Source: Cellvibrio sp. 79 (GTDB lineage: Bacteria; Pseudomonadota; Gammaproteobacteria; Pseudomonadales; Cellvibrionaceae). Taken from it: a stretch of DNA of 64,000 nt. The position numbers and the translations under genes were made by a program. The notes below the pieces were generated by a model. It saw only the letters and a list, made by a program, of their open reading frames with translations. It made no database searches and had not been told where the DNA came from. Below, one piece after another: positions 28,169 through 36,843 of the stretch. The first letter of the stretch is position 1. The number at the start of each line of letters is the position of its first letter. The stretch lies in contig MVDH01000003.1 of the NCBI GenBank assembly GCA_003056245.1, forward strand, positions 268,187 to 332,186, given 5' to 3'.

Positions 28169-30019
28169 TTATTGCAAATGAATACTGATAGATCTTATCC
28201 ATGCTAAAACCTCGCTATCAATATCGATATTATTAAGTCGCTCTAACGTCATTTTTTTTATGGCGCCTCGATTTAATCTTTTTTTAGCATTACTCTCTTT
28301 CTGGCCTCGCTTCTTATCGGGTAGATCTTCCCAAGCCACTGTAGATTCAGACGCTTCATGAACAACTCTTGCCACCAACGTTGGTACATCATCGAAAGGT
28401 TGAAAATTCTCTGATAGATTAATTCCGAACTCTTCGTTAATAGCCTCAAAATGAATATAATTCTCCATCTCTTTTTTGCTGGTAATAAACGAGCGACAAT
28501 TATTGCCACGAATATTTACTCTATCAGCAGCAGCTTGGTATTTGGCCGGTTCAGGAGGAGGATTGTCTCTATCCAGCACATGAATTTCTGGAATTTGAAG
28601 CCCTTCAAGTCTATTCGTCCACAGATCAAGGGTTGAGCCACCCATGGGAATGTATACTAATGCTCCTTGTTTTTCTGCATCTCTTAAATCAACAATATCA
28701 GGAAAGTGTTGAGATAAAATTGAGGATATTTCACTTATGTACTCAATATCATTCGGCCCCTCAACACCGACAAAAACTTTAATATTGTGATTTGCAAAGA
28801 TACCTAAACTAGTCTTAATTTTTAATAATGTGTCTTCGCTATTTTCCGCCAAAAATCGCGCACCGTCGGCTGCCTTGTCAATGAATCTGATTGAATCCCG
28901 ATCAATTCTTCCTGCGAGAATTGGGTTGTGAGTTGTAAAAATTACCTGATTTGAGTCTTCAAGCGCTAATTCTTTGAGCGCATCAAGCAATAATAATTGA
29001 TTATTGGGATGCTGGGATGTCTCTGGCTCCTCTATTGCAAATATGACATCTTGCACATCTCGTTCATTCGCCCGCTGTTCTGCTTTAGCTCGAAAGAAAT
29101 TTATCAAAAAAAGACGTCTAACTCCGCTACCCCGTTTATTCAAGGGAATTTGATTTTCGTTTGTAAGTGACACCGAAAACACTTTACTCCAATTAAAGCT
29201 CGAGAAATTAGGATTCAGCTCGCTTGCTAGGTCAGAATCCATTTCTTTGATCTTTTCAATAGTTAATTTTGTGACTTCTTCCACCTGTTGTTTTACATAA
29301 GCACCAATAGATTCAAGCTCAATAGTCTTTTGTTTTAGGGCTTCTTGAATAGCGAATTTAATCGGATCCTGTGCCTCCGCATCTTGGTCAGAGCTCGGAC
29401 GATCAGATTTAAATAGTTGATAAAGTGGAAGAATATTCTGGAGCGATCGCCAAATGGTTGATTTTACTTCTAAATCAACTACCTGCTTAGCCAGCTCAAT
29501 GTCGCTTACACTAAGCCAGATAGCGTGTCGTAGAGTTGACTTTATGGTTTCATTAATGCCAGCCAGTTCCACACCCAGAGTTCTAGCCCTTGCTCTGAGT
29601 TGGGCAACCGTCAATGAGAATAAATCGTTAAAATTTTCAGCCGTTGGATGAAGTGCGCGAATGAAAATATGCTCACACTTTGGAGAAGCTCCAGAAAAAA
29701 CTTTTTTAATTTCTAGCTTTCCATCAGCGTTTAAAAGATGCTCATTCGCTGGAGATATTAAATTATCCGTGTCTATTATCAGTCGCTCGGGAATCTTAGT
29801 GAAGATACAAGTAATTTCAATATTGTCTGTATTTCTTAATCCTGTGGAACGATCTCCAGATTCAAGTTTTTCAATATTAAAAAATGCATCTAACGCTTCT
29901 AGAATAGACGATTTTCCAATATCATTTTTGGCAATTAGGGCCGTAAGATTAGACAAAGGAATTGATATTTCCTCTCTGTAGCAGCGAAAATTCTTTATTT
30001 TAATTTTTTCAAGCTTCAT
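28169..30019 (-). CDS. OLD-family ATPase/TOPRIM endonuclease
   Basis: 616 aa. The N-terminal ABC-type ATPase begins with I-K-N-F-R-C-Y, Walker A is I-A-K-N-D-I-G-K-S (29-37), an S-G-V-R-R signature lies near 298-302, Walker B F-A-I-E-E-P-E-T near 327-334 and a T-T-H-N switch His near 364. The C-terminal TOPRIM domain starts at V-F-V-G-V-E-G-P-N-D (Glu420), with L-D-R-D-N near 505. This is the domain order of class 1 and class 2 OLD nucleases, including GajA of Gabija. There is no adjacent UvrD/GajB helicase, so I would call it a class 1 or stand-alone OLD nuclease. AAGGAAT precedes the ATG. Confidence 0.85.
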   Translation of the reverse strand: MKLEKIKIKNFRCYREEISIPLSNLTALIAKNDIGKSSILEALDAFFNIEKLESGDRSTGLRNTDNIEITCIFTKIPERLIIDTDNLISPANEHLLNADGKLEIKKVFSGASPKCEHIFIRALHPTAENFNDLFSLTVAQLRARARTLGVELAGINETIKSTLRHAIWLSVSDIELAKQVVDLEVKSTIWRSLQNILPLYQLFKSDRPSSDQDAEAQDPIKFAIQEALKQKTIELESIGAYVKQQVEEVTKLTIEKIKEMDSDLASELNPNFSSFNWSKVFSVSLTNENQIPLNKRGSGVRRLFLINFFRAKAEQRANERDVQDVIFAIEEPETSQHPNNQLLLLDALKELALEDSNQVIFTTHNPILAGRIDRDSIRFIDKAADGARFLAENSEDTLLKIKTSLGIFANHNIKVFVGVEGPNDIEYISEISSILSQHFPDIVDLRDAEKQGALVYIPMGGSTLDLWTNRLEGLQIPEIHVLDRDNPPPEPAKYQAAADRVNIRGNNCRSFITSKKEMENYIHFEAINEEFGINLSENFQPFDDVPTLVARVVHEASESTVAWEDLPDKKRGQKESNAKKRLNRGAIKKMTLERLNNIDIDSEVLAWIRSISIHLQ

Positions 30020-30901
30020 GCATTAATTCCTTAATGGTTTCTATAACGACACTAAAATCACAACTTTGTGATGGTTATTTAAAATCCAATTTTTTCTTGA
30101 TCGGGCGCTCGCCTAATTGATCGAAACTAGCTCTTCATTATTTAGAGCGATTCCCAGCTTGTTTCAATAGGGCCCCATCTAATTTTTGGAGCCAAACTTC
30201 CGCTTTGGGCACAAAGCGGACTGATATCATGTGAGAGATTTGGCGTCAATTACTTCGCGTTTCACAATATTGAGCGCGTTACAATTTGTAATATCTGCGG
30301 CTACCAGGAAAAGTGATGATTGGATTATTCGAAACCTTAAATTTTGGTGGGAGGGCAATCCTGGTTCGGGAACTGCTTGCTTTAAGAGAGGGCGTCTTTT
30401 CCTGCCGCTAACGAATCATTGACAGAGATCGTACTGCGATGGCTGTCCAGGCGCAGAGAGCGATTAAGGCCCCCAATTTCGGAAGACTAAGTCAGATATC
30501 GGCTTTCATTGAGGATATTAAGGTTACAGATCCACTCAATGCTAATCACCTTCAGTTTGGATATACCGTTGAGCGAATTGATAGCCCTGGTGGAACAGCT
30601 TAGCATGATCATCCGCCGAAACTTCTGAGCATTCAATTTCCTCAATAACTATGCCGTTACCCTGACCGATACAAACGCTAATACGTGACGTGCCTAGATG
30701 GATATCGATGGGATACTGCACTCCACCAAACAATTTTTCCCCATAGGTCTTTCTTGCCTTTCTGAACCTAAATCACCGAAATATAAAAAATATAACGATA
30801 AATAATTGGTGTAAAAGCATATAAAAATTTGGCAATATCTGATATTGCGCTGCACATCCGAGTATTGCGCGCTAGAATAAAAATAAGCGCAGGAGATATT
30901 T
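30020..30901. other. 882-nt accessory gap with repeat copy and doubtful small frames
   Basis: No gene is well supported here. A diverged copy of the palindromic repeat lies near 30199-30221 (CGCTTTGGGCACAAAGCGGAC). Two short frames overlap each other on opposite strands, at about 30439-30603 (plus, 54 codons) and 30542-30733 (minus, 63 codons, TTG start). Both have plausible composition, but neither has a recognised domain, and at most one can be real. The last 130 nt are AT-rich and probably carry the promoter of the small family gene at 30902. Confidence 0.5.
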
Positions 30902-31135
30902 ATGAAAAAAATAATGACCAGTAACGATTTATTTAAGATTTTCTTTGTTGAAAACTACGATCCTGATAAAAATGCAATTACATCGTATTACGAGCTGGTA
31001 GAAACTCCCAACAGGACGGTAGAAGTGTTCGAAACGTTTTCGTTAGCAGAGCAGGTAATGCAGCAGAAAACAGAATTCTGGAAAGCTCTCATCAAGAAAA
31101 TTCCACTGTATTTTGAAGTGCGATTTATTGCCTAA
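30902..31135 (+). CDS. small paralogous family, member C (77 aa)
   Basis: 77 aa with CAGGAG nine bases before the ATG. The core F-K-I-F-F-V-E-N-Y, S-Y-Y-E-L-V and V-F-E-T-F-x-x-A-E aligns with members A, B and D. The C-terminus adds a helix and a hydrophobic end (Y-F-E-V-R-F-I-A). It is followed by a strong hairpin. No known domain was recognised. Confidence 0.72.
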   Translation: MKKIMTSNDLFKIFFVENYDPDKNAITSYYELVETPNRTVEVFETFSLAEQVMQQKTEFWKALIKKIPLYFEVRFIA

Positions 31136-31154
31136 AAAAACTTAAGGCAAAAGG

Positions 31155-31190
31155 TCTATATCAGGCTGGGGTGTTCCGGCCTGATATAGA
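31155..31190. terminator. hairpin between convergent genes
   Basis: A 12-bp perfect stem (TCTATATCAGGC / GCCTGATATAGA) with a 12-nt loop lies between the small family gene (plus) and the hemerythrin remnant (minus). It is most likely a shared bidirectional terminator, although no long T run follows. Confidence 0.55.
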
Positions 31191-31199
31191 TACGTGTTA

Positions 31200-31688
31200 C
31201 TAGATAGCATCAGCGAGCAGTTCTTCTTTGCGGGCGGCAAGCTGAGCCCCAAGCTCAACCGAATCCAATTTTGATTCTTTGACTTGGGGAAAAATCTCAT
31301 TTTGTTCTTCTTTGACGTGACGTTTCACATATTCAGAAAGCACGCCAACGCTAGCGTCATATTCTTCACTTCCCGGTTCCGTCTCAAAAATTTTTGCAAT
31401 TAGATATTTTAACGTTTCATGTTCGACACACGCTTCAGGGACTAGGATTTTGCCCTTCAATACTTTCTATATCGCAGGGTAAAAGATCTCCTCTTCGATT
31501 TGGGCATGAACAGTTAATTCCTGACAAATCTCCGACACGACCGCTTGTTTTTTTGACGTTGAGCGAGATGATTCGAATTGCTCAAACAGATGGCTGACAT
31601 GTTTATGGTCAGCTTTTAGCAGGCGGGTCGCATCTAATGCTTTAAATTGAGGATTAAGTTGAACTACTGTTTTGGCTGAATTAGGCAT
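31200..31688 (-). pseudogene. hemerythrin (HHE) protein gene with in-frame amber codon
   Basis: A 162-codon frame that would encode an HHE hemerythrin: metal-ligand histidines in L-K-A-D-H-K-H-V, V-H-A-Q-I-E-E-E-I-F-Y-P and a second pair of helices with V-E-H-E-T and V-K-E-E-Q-N-E-I-F-P. TAG at 31467-31469 interrupts it after F-Y-P-A-I, in the same frame, exactly between the second and third helices; families normally read K or E here. The start is the ATG at 31688, preceded by AAGGAGG. Such proteins bind a di-iron centre and act in oxygen or stress sensing. Unless an amber suppressor exists, only a two-helix fragment would be made. Confidence 0.82.
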
Positions 31689-31726
31689 TTTTGCCTCCTT
31701 ATAGCAAATACGGTTACGCCAATTCA

Positions 31727-32355
31727 GGAACCCTTTTTGGTTAGCACGAGTCTTAGAAGGACCATTATCAGGACTAAAGATCATGCAATCTTCAACCCCT
31801 CACAATGTCAATGAACGCTACGATGATCTGAATGCTACTTCTGTCATTCAACCACAAGCACTTTTTTTCCGGGCAGACGGTAAAATTCCTAATAACTCTT
31901 CCTTGCCAGTATTAATCTACAGGAAAGTTCTAAGTCCAAATACTGCGGACAAAGATAAAATTTTCAAAAAGCATTTTGAAAAAAGTGGTTGGCGCGGCAT
32001 GTGGACAGGTTTTATCTTTGATTATCATCACTTTCATACGAACACCCATGAGGCTCTGGCGATAGCGAAGGGACACGTCAGAGTTATGATTGGGGGCGAC
32101 GCTGGCAAAGAGATAGATTTAGAAGCCGGAGATCTTATTGTGCTGCCAGTCGGCACGGGTCATAAAATGGTGACGAGCAGTGAAAACCTGGTTGTTGTTG
32201 GCGCATACCCTCCCGGGCATGAAGACTATAATATTTGTAAAAGCATAACGGAATGTCCCGATGCTCAAGAAGAAATATCAAATCTTGCGTTACCAGAGAA
32301 CGATCCATTCTATGGAACCCCTGAACCTCTACGGAGCTTCTGGCAAAATTAATCC
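31727..32355 (+). repeat. inverted duplication, copy 1 (cupin unit)
   Basis: About 630 bp shared, in opposite orientation, with 38026-38632. It includes the cupin gene, its ~55-nt upstream region and the AATTAATCC after its stop. The divergent hemerythrin gene is not part of the second copy. Confidence 0.85.
31783..32352 (+). CDS. cupin-fold protein, copy 1
   Basis: 189 aa single-domain cupin. The conserved metal-site order is H-H-F-H-T-N-T-H-E (motif 1, with the histidines and Glu), then a G-H-V-R-V strand and D-L-I-V-L-P-V-G-T-G-H (motif 2). The N-terminal 60 residues resemble the cupin lead-in of small sugar- or stress-related cupins. It is divergent from the hemerythrin remnant. Function unknown; the family name comes from the fold. 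Its near copy lies 6 kb away on the other strand, which shows it belongs to this strain's recently rearranged accessory DNA. Confidence 0.82.
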   Translation: MQSSTPHNVNERYDDLNATSVIQPQALFFRADGKIPNNSSLPVLIYRKVLSPNTADKDKIFKKHFEKSGWRGMWTGFIFDYHHFHTNTHEALAIAKGHVRVMIGGDAGKEIDLEAGDLIVLPVGTGHKMVTSSENLVVVGAYPPGHEDYNICKSITECPDAQEEISNLALPENDPFYGTPEPLRSFWQN

Positions 32356-32518
32356 GTTTGCTACCAGCGTAAAATCCAATTAGTGACAGCGAGATATTGG
32401 TTAGCTATCAATTCACGCAATTAGCTTCATCCTGAATATTTCCTACCTGCATGCCGTTGTCTATCACATCCAGGGGGCAAGTATGTGAGGTGAGATGTGT
32501 TTTAAATTTTAAGCTTTG

Positions 32519-32950
32519 TTAAGTGATTTTCAGTAGCTTAAGCGTTTGTATATCGCGTTCGCCACTGAAAAACCTTTCTAATGCGTCACTGAAAATTCTC
32601 TCGGAAGGTGCTGCTAGTGAGAACAAGGTAAGGCATGATTTAAATTTGAGGGCGTCCAGTTCTCCAAGTACATCCTCGGCGTTCGGATTTTTCTGATCCA
32701 ACACTAGCTTAATGGCTTCCCTGAGACGCAGCCCTAAAACCGGGTGGTCTAGATAGGCGTGCGTTTCCTTTAGGCTGGCCACGCCATAGGTATGGGATGT
32801 GGGACTAACCCCTAAACCTCTCAGCTGCGGAAAAATGTACCAAATCCAGTGTGAGCGTTTCTTTCCCGCGCGAAGCTCAGTTAATGCAGTGCCATAGGAA
32901 TGTTCCTGTGCATCCAAAAAACGATCGAGATTGAATTCATCCAATTTCAT
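32519..32950 (-). CDS. DUF1810 family protein
   Basis: 143 aa, starting F-N-L-D-R-F-L-D-A-Q, with the hallmark S-H-W-I-W-Y-I-F-P-Q and L-D-H-P-V-L-G-L-R-L-R-E, and ending with a conserved F-S segment. This matches DUF1810 (YPL-type calpastatin-like small proteins) over the full family length. It is a soluble single-domain protein of unknown function, found as a lone gene in many genomes. Confidence 0.88.
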   Translation of the reverse strand: MKLDEFNLDRFLDAQEHSYGTALTELRAGKKRSHWIWYIFPQLRGLGVSPTSHTYGVASLKETHAYLDHPVLGLRLREAIKLVLDQKNPNAEDVLGELDALKFKSCLTLFSLAAPSERIFSDALERFFSGERDIQTLKLLKIT

Positions 32951-33032
32951 AAAGCTTCACCACGTCAAGCAGTCATCTGTAGTCAAACCTAACAGAAACT
33001 TACTATTTATCTACTTAAACATTTACATTTAA

Positions 33033-33245
33033 CTACTGTTCAATATTTAAAAGTATCCCATCGCTTTTAAAAATTTGATCCCCGTCCATATGTCCGAGTA
33101 TCTCGTCCTCATCAACCAGCTGACCAGACTCATTCAAGTAACCGATACAAGTACTGGTGCGATATTCGTACAACCGGCCATCCAGAAAATAACCGAATGG
33201 AAACCCGTCGGAGGTGAAAACTTTATGCTGTTTGCCTGCTTCCAT
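33033..33245 (-). CDS. small beta-repeat protein (possible 4-fold beta flower)
   Basis: 70 aa with short repeating beta-like units, each about 16 residues with a glycine-aromatic turn (F-P-F-G-Y-F, C-I-G-Y-L, I-L-G-H-M). This recalls the uncharacterised four-fold beta-flower proteins. The assignment is tentative. It lies directly downstream of ligD on the same strand, with a 27-nt gap between the ligD stop and its start. Confidence 0.5.
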   Translation of the reverse strand: MEAGKQHKVFTSDGFPFGYFLDGRLYEYRTSTCIGYLNESGQLVDEDEILGHMDGDQIFKSDGILLNIEQ

Positions 33246-33271
33246 AATTTCCTCGTCACATGCTCGATAAG

Positions 33272-35956
33272 CTATTTTGGCGGAGTCTTAACACCCAATT
33301 TTTTCCACATAGTGGACGTAATTTTTTGGCTCTTTTTGTAACTAGCACCCGAATAATTTCCCCAGGGTTTTAATTTGGGATTATCGAGGCGCTTGTGCAG
33401 ATTTTTGATATTCCATTGATCCGGGCGACTAATCTGATCCAACTCTTCGCGAGCAATTGGCACTGATACCGCCAATCCCGGTCGTGCCCGAACCGAATAA
33501 GCGCATACAGTACTGGCACCGCGTGAATTGCGCAGGTAGTCGATAAAGATTTTACCAATCCTATTTTTAGGGCCCATCTTCGCAACGAAACGCTCGGGAA
33601 TTTGCCGGGCCATAAACTCTGAAATAGCTTTGGAAAATTCTTTTACCGTTTCCCAATCTGCTTCAGGGGTAAGCGGAACAATAATATGCATTCCCTTGCC
33701 ACCGGTTGTCTTCAAAAAGGCAGTGAGTTTTAACTCGTCCAACACGGCTAAGGTAAGTTTCGTTGCTTCCACGACACTGCGCCAGGGCAATGCCGGATCA
33801 GGGTCAAGATCCAAAACAAATCGATCCGGGGCTTCGATATTTTTAGTAGTTGATCCCCATGTATGAAGTTCGATGGTATTCATCTGCACGCATCCCACCA
33901 GACCGTTAACATCACCAATTGCCATCAACGGATCGTGGTCGAGGTCTAGTTTGGGATCGAGGTGAATAATGTGCGGAATGCCCCTACCTTCGGCGTGTTT
34001 CTGGAAAAATTGCTCACCAGTAATACCGTCAGGTGCGCGTAGCAATGAAACCGGGCGATCATCCAAATGCGGCAGAATAAATTCGGAAATGCTGTTGTAG
34101 AATTCCGCGAGATCGAGCTTTGTTCCGCCACTCGCAGTATCAATTATTCTTTCCGGATGACTTATAGGAATTCCAGCAACTTCGGGTTTAGCGCCTTTTG
34201 CTTTACCCACGCTTTTAGCGGCAGTCGCTGGTTTTTTGGAGGTTTTTCCAGAAGGAGCAGCGGCAACTTGATCTGCTGATTTTGGCTGCTCGCGAATAAT
34301 ATCTTTAACCGGTTTATCGGTGCGTAATGAGATAAATGAAGCCTGGCGAAGTATGCCTTCACCGGTCCACTCTGCAAACTCAACTTCACAAATCAATTTT
34401 GGTTTTACCCAGTGGACACCCTTTGCTTGCAAGCCGGTTAGTTTTGTTGATATCGGAGACTTGGTTTGCTCCAGCGCTTTCATTTTCTTATACATTTCAT
34501 CGAGGCGTGCCGTATTAAATCCTGTGCCGACACGTCCCGCATAAACTATTTCTGAATCACCTAACGCCTTGTGCACGCCCAACAAGATCGCCCCAAACCC
34601 GCTCCGGCTTCCTTGAGGTTCGGTATATCCGACTATGACGAACTCTTGCCGCAGTCGGCATTTCAGCTTAATCCAATCGTCGCTGCGCCTCGATACGTAT
34701 GTGCTGCCAGCACGTTTCCCAATTACCCCCTCAAGGGACATTGCACACGCGCTTTGAACAATGCTGCGATGATCCGCATCAAATGCTGCAGAATAACGAA
34801 GTGGAGTATTGGCTTTACGGGGAATTATTTTTTCCAGCTTTTTGCGACGCTCTTCCACTGAATGCTCGCGCAAGTCTTCGCCGTTTAGGAATGGAGCATC
34901 AAACAAATAGAAAATTATATTTTGGCTCACCTTCAAATCGAATGCATTTTGCAGGGCTTGAAAATTAGGGAGCCCGGCTTCATTCAACACGACCACTTCA
35001 CCGTCGAGCCAGCTATCGCCCAGCTTCAGCTCCTCAATCGCTTTGGCTTGATGCGGTAGACGGTCGGTCCAGTCATTGCCGTTGCGAGTGAATAAATTAA
35101 CTATTCCATTTTTCACACGCGCCAACATTCGATAACCGTCGAATTTTATTTCATAAAGCCAATTGCCAGCGGGAGGTTCGTTAACAAGCGTTGCCAGTTC
35201 TGGTGAAAATGCATCGGGGATCGTGGTTGACGAAATTTTTGATCTGCTTGTTTTATTTGGTGAAGCTTTAACGGGAAGCTTTGTGATCGTTGCAGATTTT
35301 GGAGCTCTGCTTTTTGTAGCAGATTTTGATTCAGTCTTATTTACCGCAGAGCCTTTCGATTTGGATTTTTGATTTTTGTCCGCCGGTAGTAGCGATCCGG
35401 TGATAACACTTTCTGGGCGCATTTGAACAACGTCATATTCCTGAGCGGGTCGAGCAACATCATCGCGCTCTTTAATAAGCAACCAACTTGACTGCTTGCT
35501 ACTCCCATAACCTCGCGTCTTTACGAGTGTCCAATCTCCGCTAAGCTTTTCACCGACCAAAGAAAATTTTAGTTTTCCGGAATCATAGGCCTGAACGGGA
35601 TCTCCCTGGGGCTGCCAAATGCCATGATCCCATACGATCATATCTCCAGCGCCATACTCACCATGGGGAATCGTTCCCTCAAACTCCGCGTAAGCTAACG
35701 GGTGGTCTTCGGTTTGAATGGCCATGCGTTTGTCTTTGGGATCAAAGCTTGGCCCTTTAGGGACTGCCCAGCTTTTTAATGTGCCATCCAGTTCTAAACG
35801 AAGATCATAGTGAAGGCCTCGAGCGTCGTGTTTTTGCACAACGAAGCGTAGTGCATGGGCTTTCCCTTTTTTCTTACGAGGCAACTCTTCTTCAGGCGGT
35901 TCAGGCGTTATGTCAAAGTTTCTCTTGCGATTGTATTCGCTGTCGGCGCGGGCCAT
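33272..35956 (-). CDS. ligD: DNA ligase D (PE-Lig-Pol)
   Basis: 894 aa with all three LigD domains. The phosphoesterase (~36-150) has K-H-D-A-R-G-L-H-Y-D-L-R. A Lys/Ser/Ala-rich linker (~190-245) leads to the ATP-dependent ligase with the adenylated Lys271 in E-I-K-F-D-G-Y-R. A second linker (~575-595) leads to the primase-type polymerase with D-L-D-P-D-P and G-K-G-M-H. LigD repairs double-strand breaks by NHEJ. This order is that of Pseudomonas LigD. No ku gene is within 30 kb on either side in this window, so Ku must lie elsewhere or be absent. A small Myb/SANT-like gene precedes it. Confidence 0.95.
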   Translation of the reverse strand: MARADSEYNRKRNFDITPEPPEEELPRKKKGKAHALRFVVQKHDARGLHYDLRLELDGTLKSWAVPKGPSFDPKDKRMAIQTEDHPLAYAEFEGTIPHGEYGAGDMIVWDHGIWQPQGDPVQAYDSGKLKFSLVGEKLSGDWTLVKTRGYGSSKQSSWLLIKERDDVARPAQEYDVVQMRPESVITGSLLPADKNQKSKSKGSAVNKTESKSATKSRAPKSATITKLPVKASPNKTSRSKISSTTIPDAFSPELATLVNEPPAGNWLYEIKFDGYRMLARVKNGIVNLFTRNGNDWTDRLPHQAKAIEELKLGDSWLDGEVVVLNEAGLPNFQALQNAFDLKVSQNIIFYLFDAPFLNGEDLREHSVEERRKKLEKIIPRKANTPLRYSAAFDADHRSIVQSACAMSLEGVIGKRAGSTYVSRRSDDWIKLKCRLRQEFVIVGYTEPQGSRSGFGAILLGVHKALGDSEIVYAGRVGTGFNTARLDEMYKKMKALEQTKSPISTKLTGLQAKGVHWVKPKLICEVEFAEWTGEGILRQASFISLRTDKPVKDIIREQPKSADQVAAAPSGKTSKKPATAAKSVGKAKGAKPEVAGIPISHPERIIDTASGGTKLDLAEFYNSISEFILPHLDDRPVSLLRAPDGITGEQFFQKHAEGRGIPHIIHLDPKLDLDHDPLMAIGDVNGLVGCVQMNTIELHTWGSTTKNIEAPDRFVLDLDPDPALPWRSVVEATKLTLAVLDELKLTAFLKTTGGKGMHIIVPLTPEADWETVKEFSKAISEFMARQIPERFVAKMGPKNRIGKIFIDYLRNSRGASTVCAYSVRARPGLAVSVPIAREELDQISRPDQWNIKNLHKRLDNPKLKPWGNYSGASYKKSQKITSTMWKKLGVKTPPK

Positions 35957-35976
35957 ACAACCTCCCTATAACTCAA

Positions 35977-36171
35977 TTAATTGTAAGGGGATCTGTTGGC
36001 CGGTTGCAGCGAAATACCTTCCGCGCTTGCCTTCGACTGAATTGCGCCTTTCGTTCTTCCCAGCTTGAGCCCGATGATGCCTGTTGGAGTATTACCTGCT
36101 GCAAGCTCCTTCAAGTAAGCCACATCTTTCTGGGTCCAGGGTTTGCCGGTATTTCTTGTAGATTTGGGCAT
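35977..36171 (-). CDS. small SANT/Myb-like DNA-binding protein
   Basis: 64 aa from the ATG at 36171, selected by GGAGG nine bases upstream; an in-frame start 8 codons earlier has no such site. It contains K-P-W-T-Q-K-D-V-A-Y-L-K-E-L-A, then G-R-T-K-G-A-I-Q-S-K-A, the helix-turn-helix of small SANT-type proteins seen near DNA repair genes. It lies 20 nt upstream of ligD in the same direction and could accompany NHEJ; its target is not known. Confidence 0.65.
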   Translation of the reverse strand: MPKSTRNTGKPWTQKDVAYLKELAAGNTPTGIIGLKLGRTKGAIQSKASAEGISLQPANRSPYN

Positions 36172-36493
36172 AATAAGTTCCTCCAAAAATATCATACATA
36201 GGTAGTGACAATTCGCGTGGCTAACCGGTTCCGGGGGAACGAGCAGGCTGATATAAAGTAGAGCGAGACGTCAAATATACGCTCCGAGGAGCTTTTGATT
36301 GCAACGCGGGGTCTTTGCCATGCATTTGCCTCCGCATCGACGCTCCCACCAGTCCTAATAGATACTCCATAGGAGGAGGGCTTTTGGGGCAATCGAGTGT
36401 AATCTTTCATGACCCAATGATTTAGCGACTAGTCCCGCTACAAGAAATCAAAAAAGTGCTAACCTCGCCCCGTCCAAAAAAAGGAAACCTACT

Positions 36494-36841
36494 ATGACCT
36501 GGATTATTGAATTTATCGGTGATTTAAGCGAAACATCTGAGTTGAATATGGACGGCTCAGCATCAATGCGAGCGGTGAGTCTTGTTAACGGGGTTGATCT
36601 ACCGGCCGCTCTAACAAATCTGTTGACCTATACCAAGAAGCGCGGCGTAACCCTCACTGAAATAAAAAAATGTGTCGAGTTGTCCACTTTCTCCCCGTCA
36701 GCAGAGGAAGGCTACACCAGCGCGGAAATTACGAATGCACAAAAAAAGCTAAAGTCTGATTCGCTTGCAGTATTTACATACGCGATTTCATCTGAGGCAG
36801 AAGCGGATGACGAAGCAATTCAAATTGGGAAAGGGAGTTAA
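36494..36841 (+). CDS. hypothetical protein, first of a two-gene operon
   Basis: 115 aa, not recognised. Acidic, single compact domain without TM or signal. AAGGAAA lies eight bases before the ATG. It is followed after 2 nt by a second unknown gene, so the two are clearly co-translated. The protein begins with a strand-helix pattern and ends in a disordered acidic tail. Confidence 0.7.
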   Translation: MTWIIEFIGDLSETSELNMDGSASMRAVSLVNGVDLPAALTNLLTYTKKRGVTLTEIKKCVELSTFSPSAEEGYTSAEITNAQKKLKSDSLAVFTYAISSEAEADDEAIQIGKGS

Positions 36842-36843
36842 AA

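Noticed and set aside
28169-30019. Calling the OLD-family gene GajA of a Gabija system
   Set aside because: Gabija needs an adjacent UvrD-like GajB, which is absent on either side.
30231-30422. A 63-codon plus-strand frame downstream of the diverged palindrome
   Set aside because: No ribosome site and no plausible fold; the region has no other coding signal.
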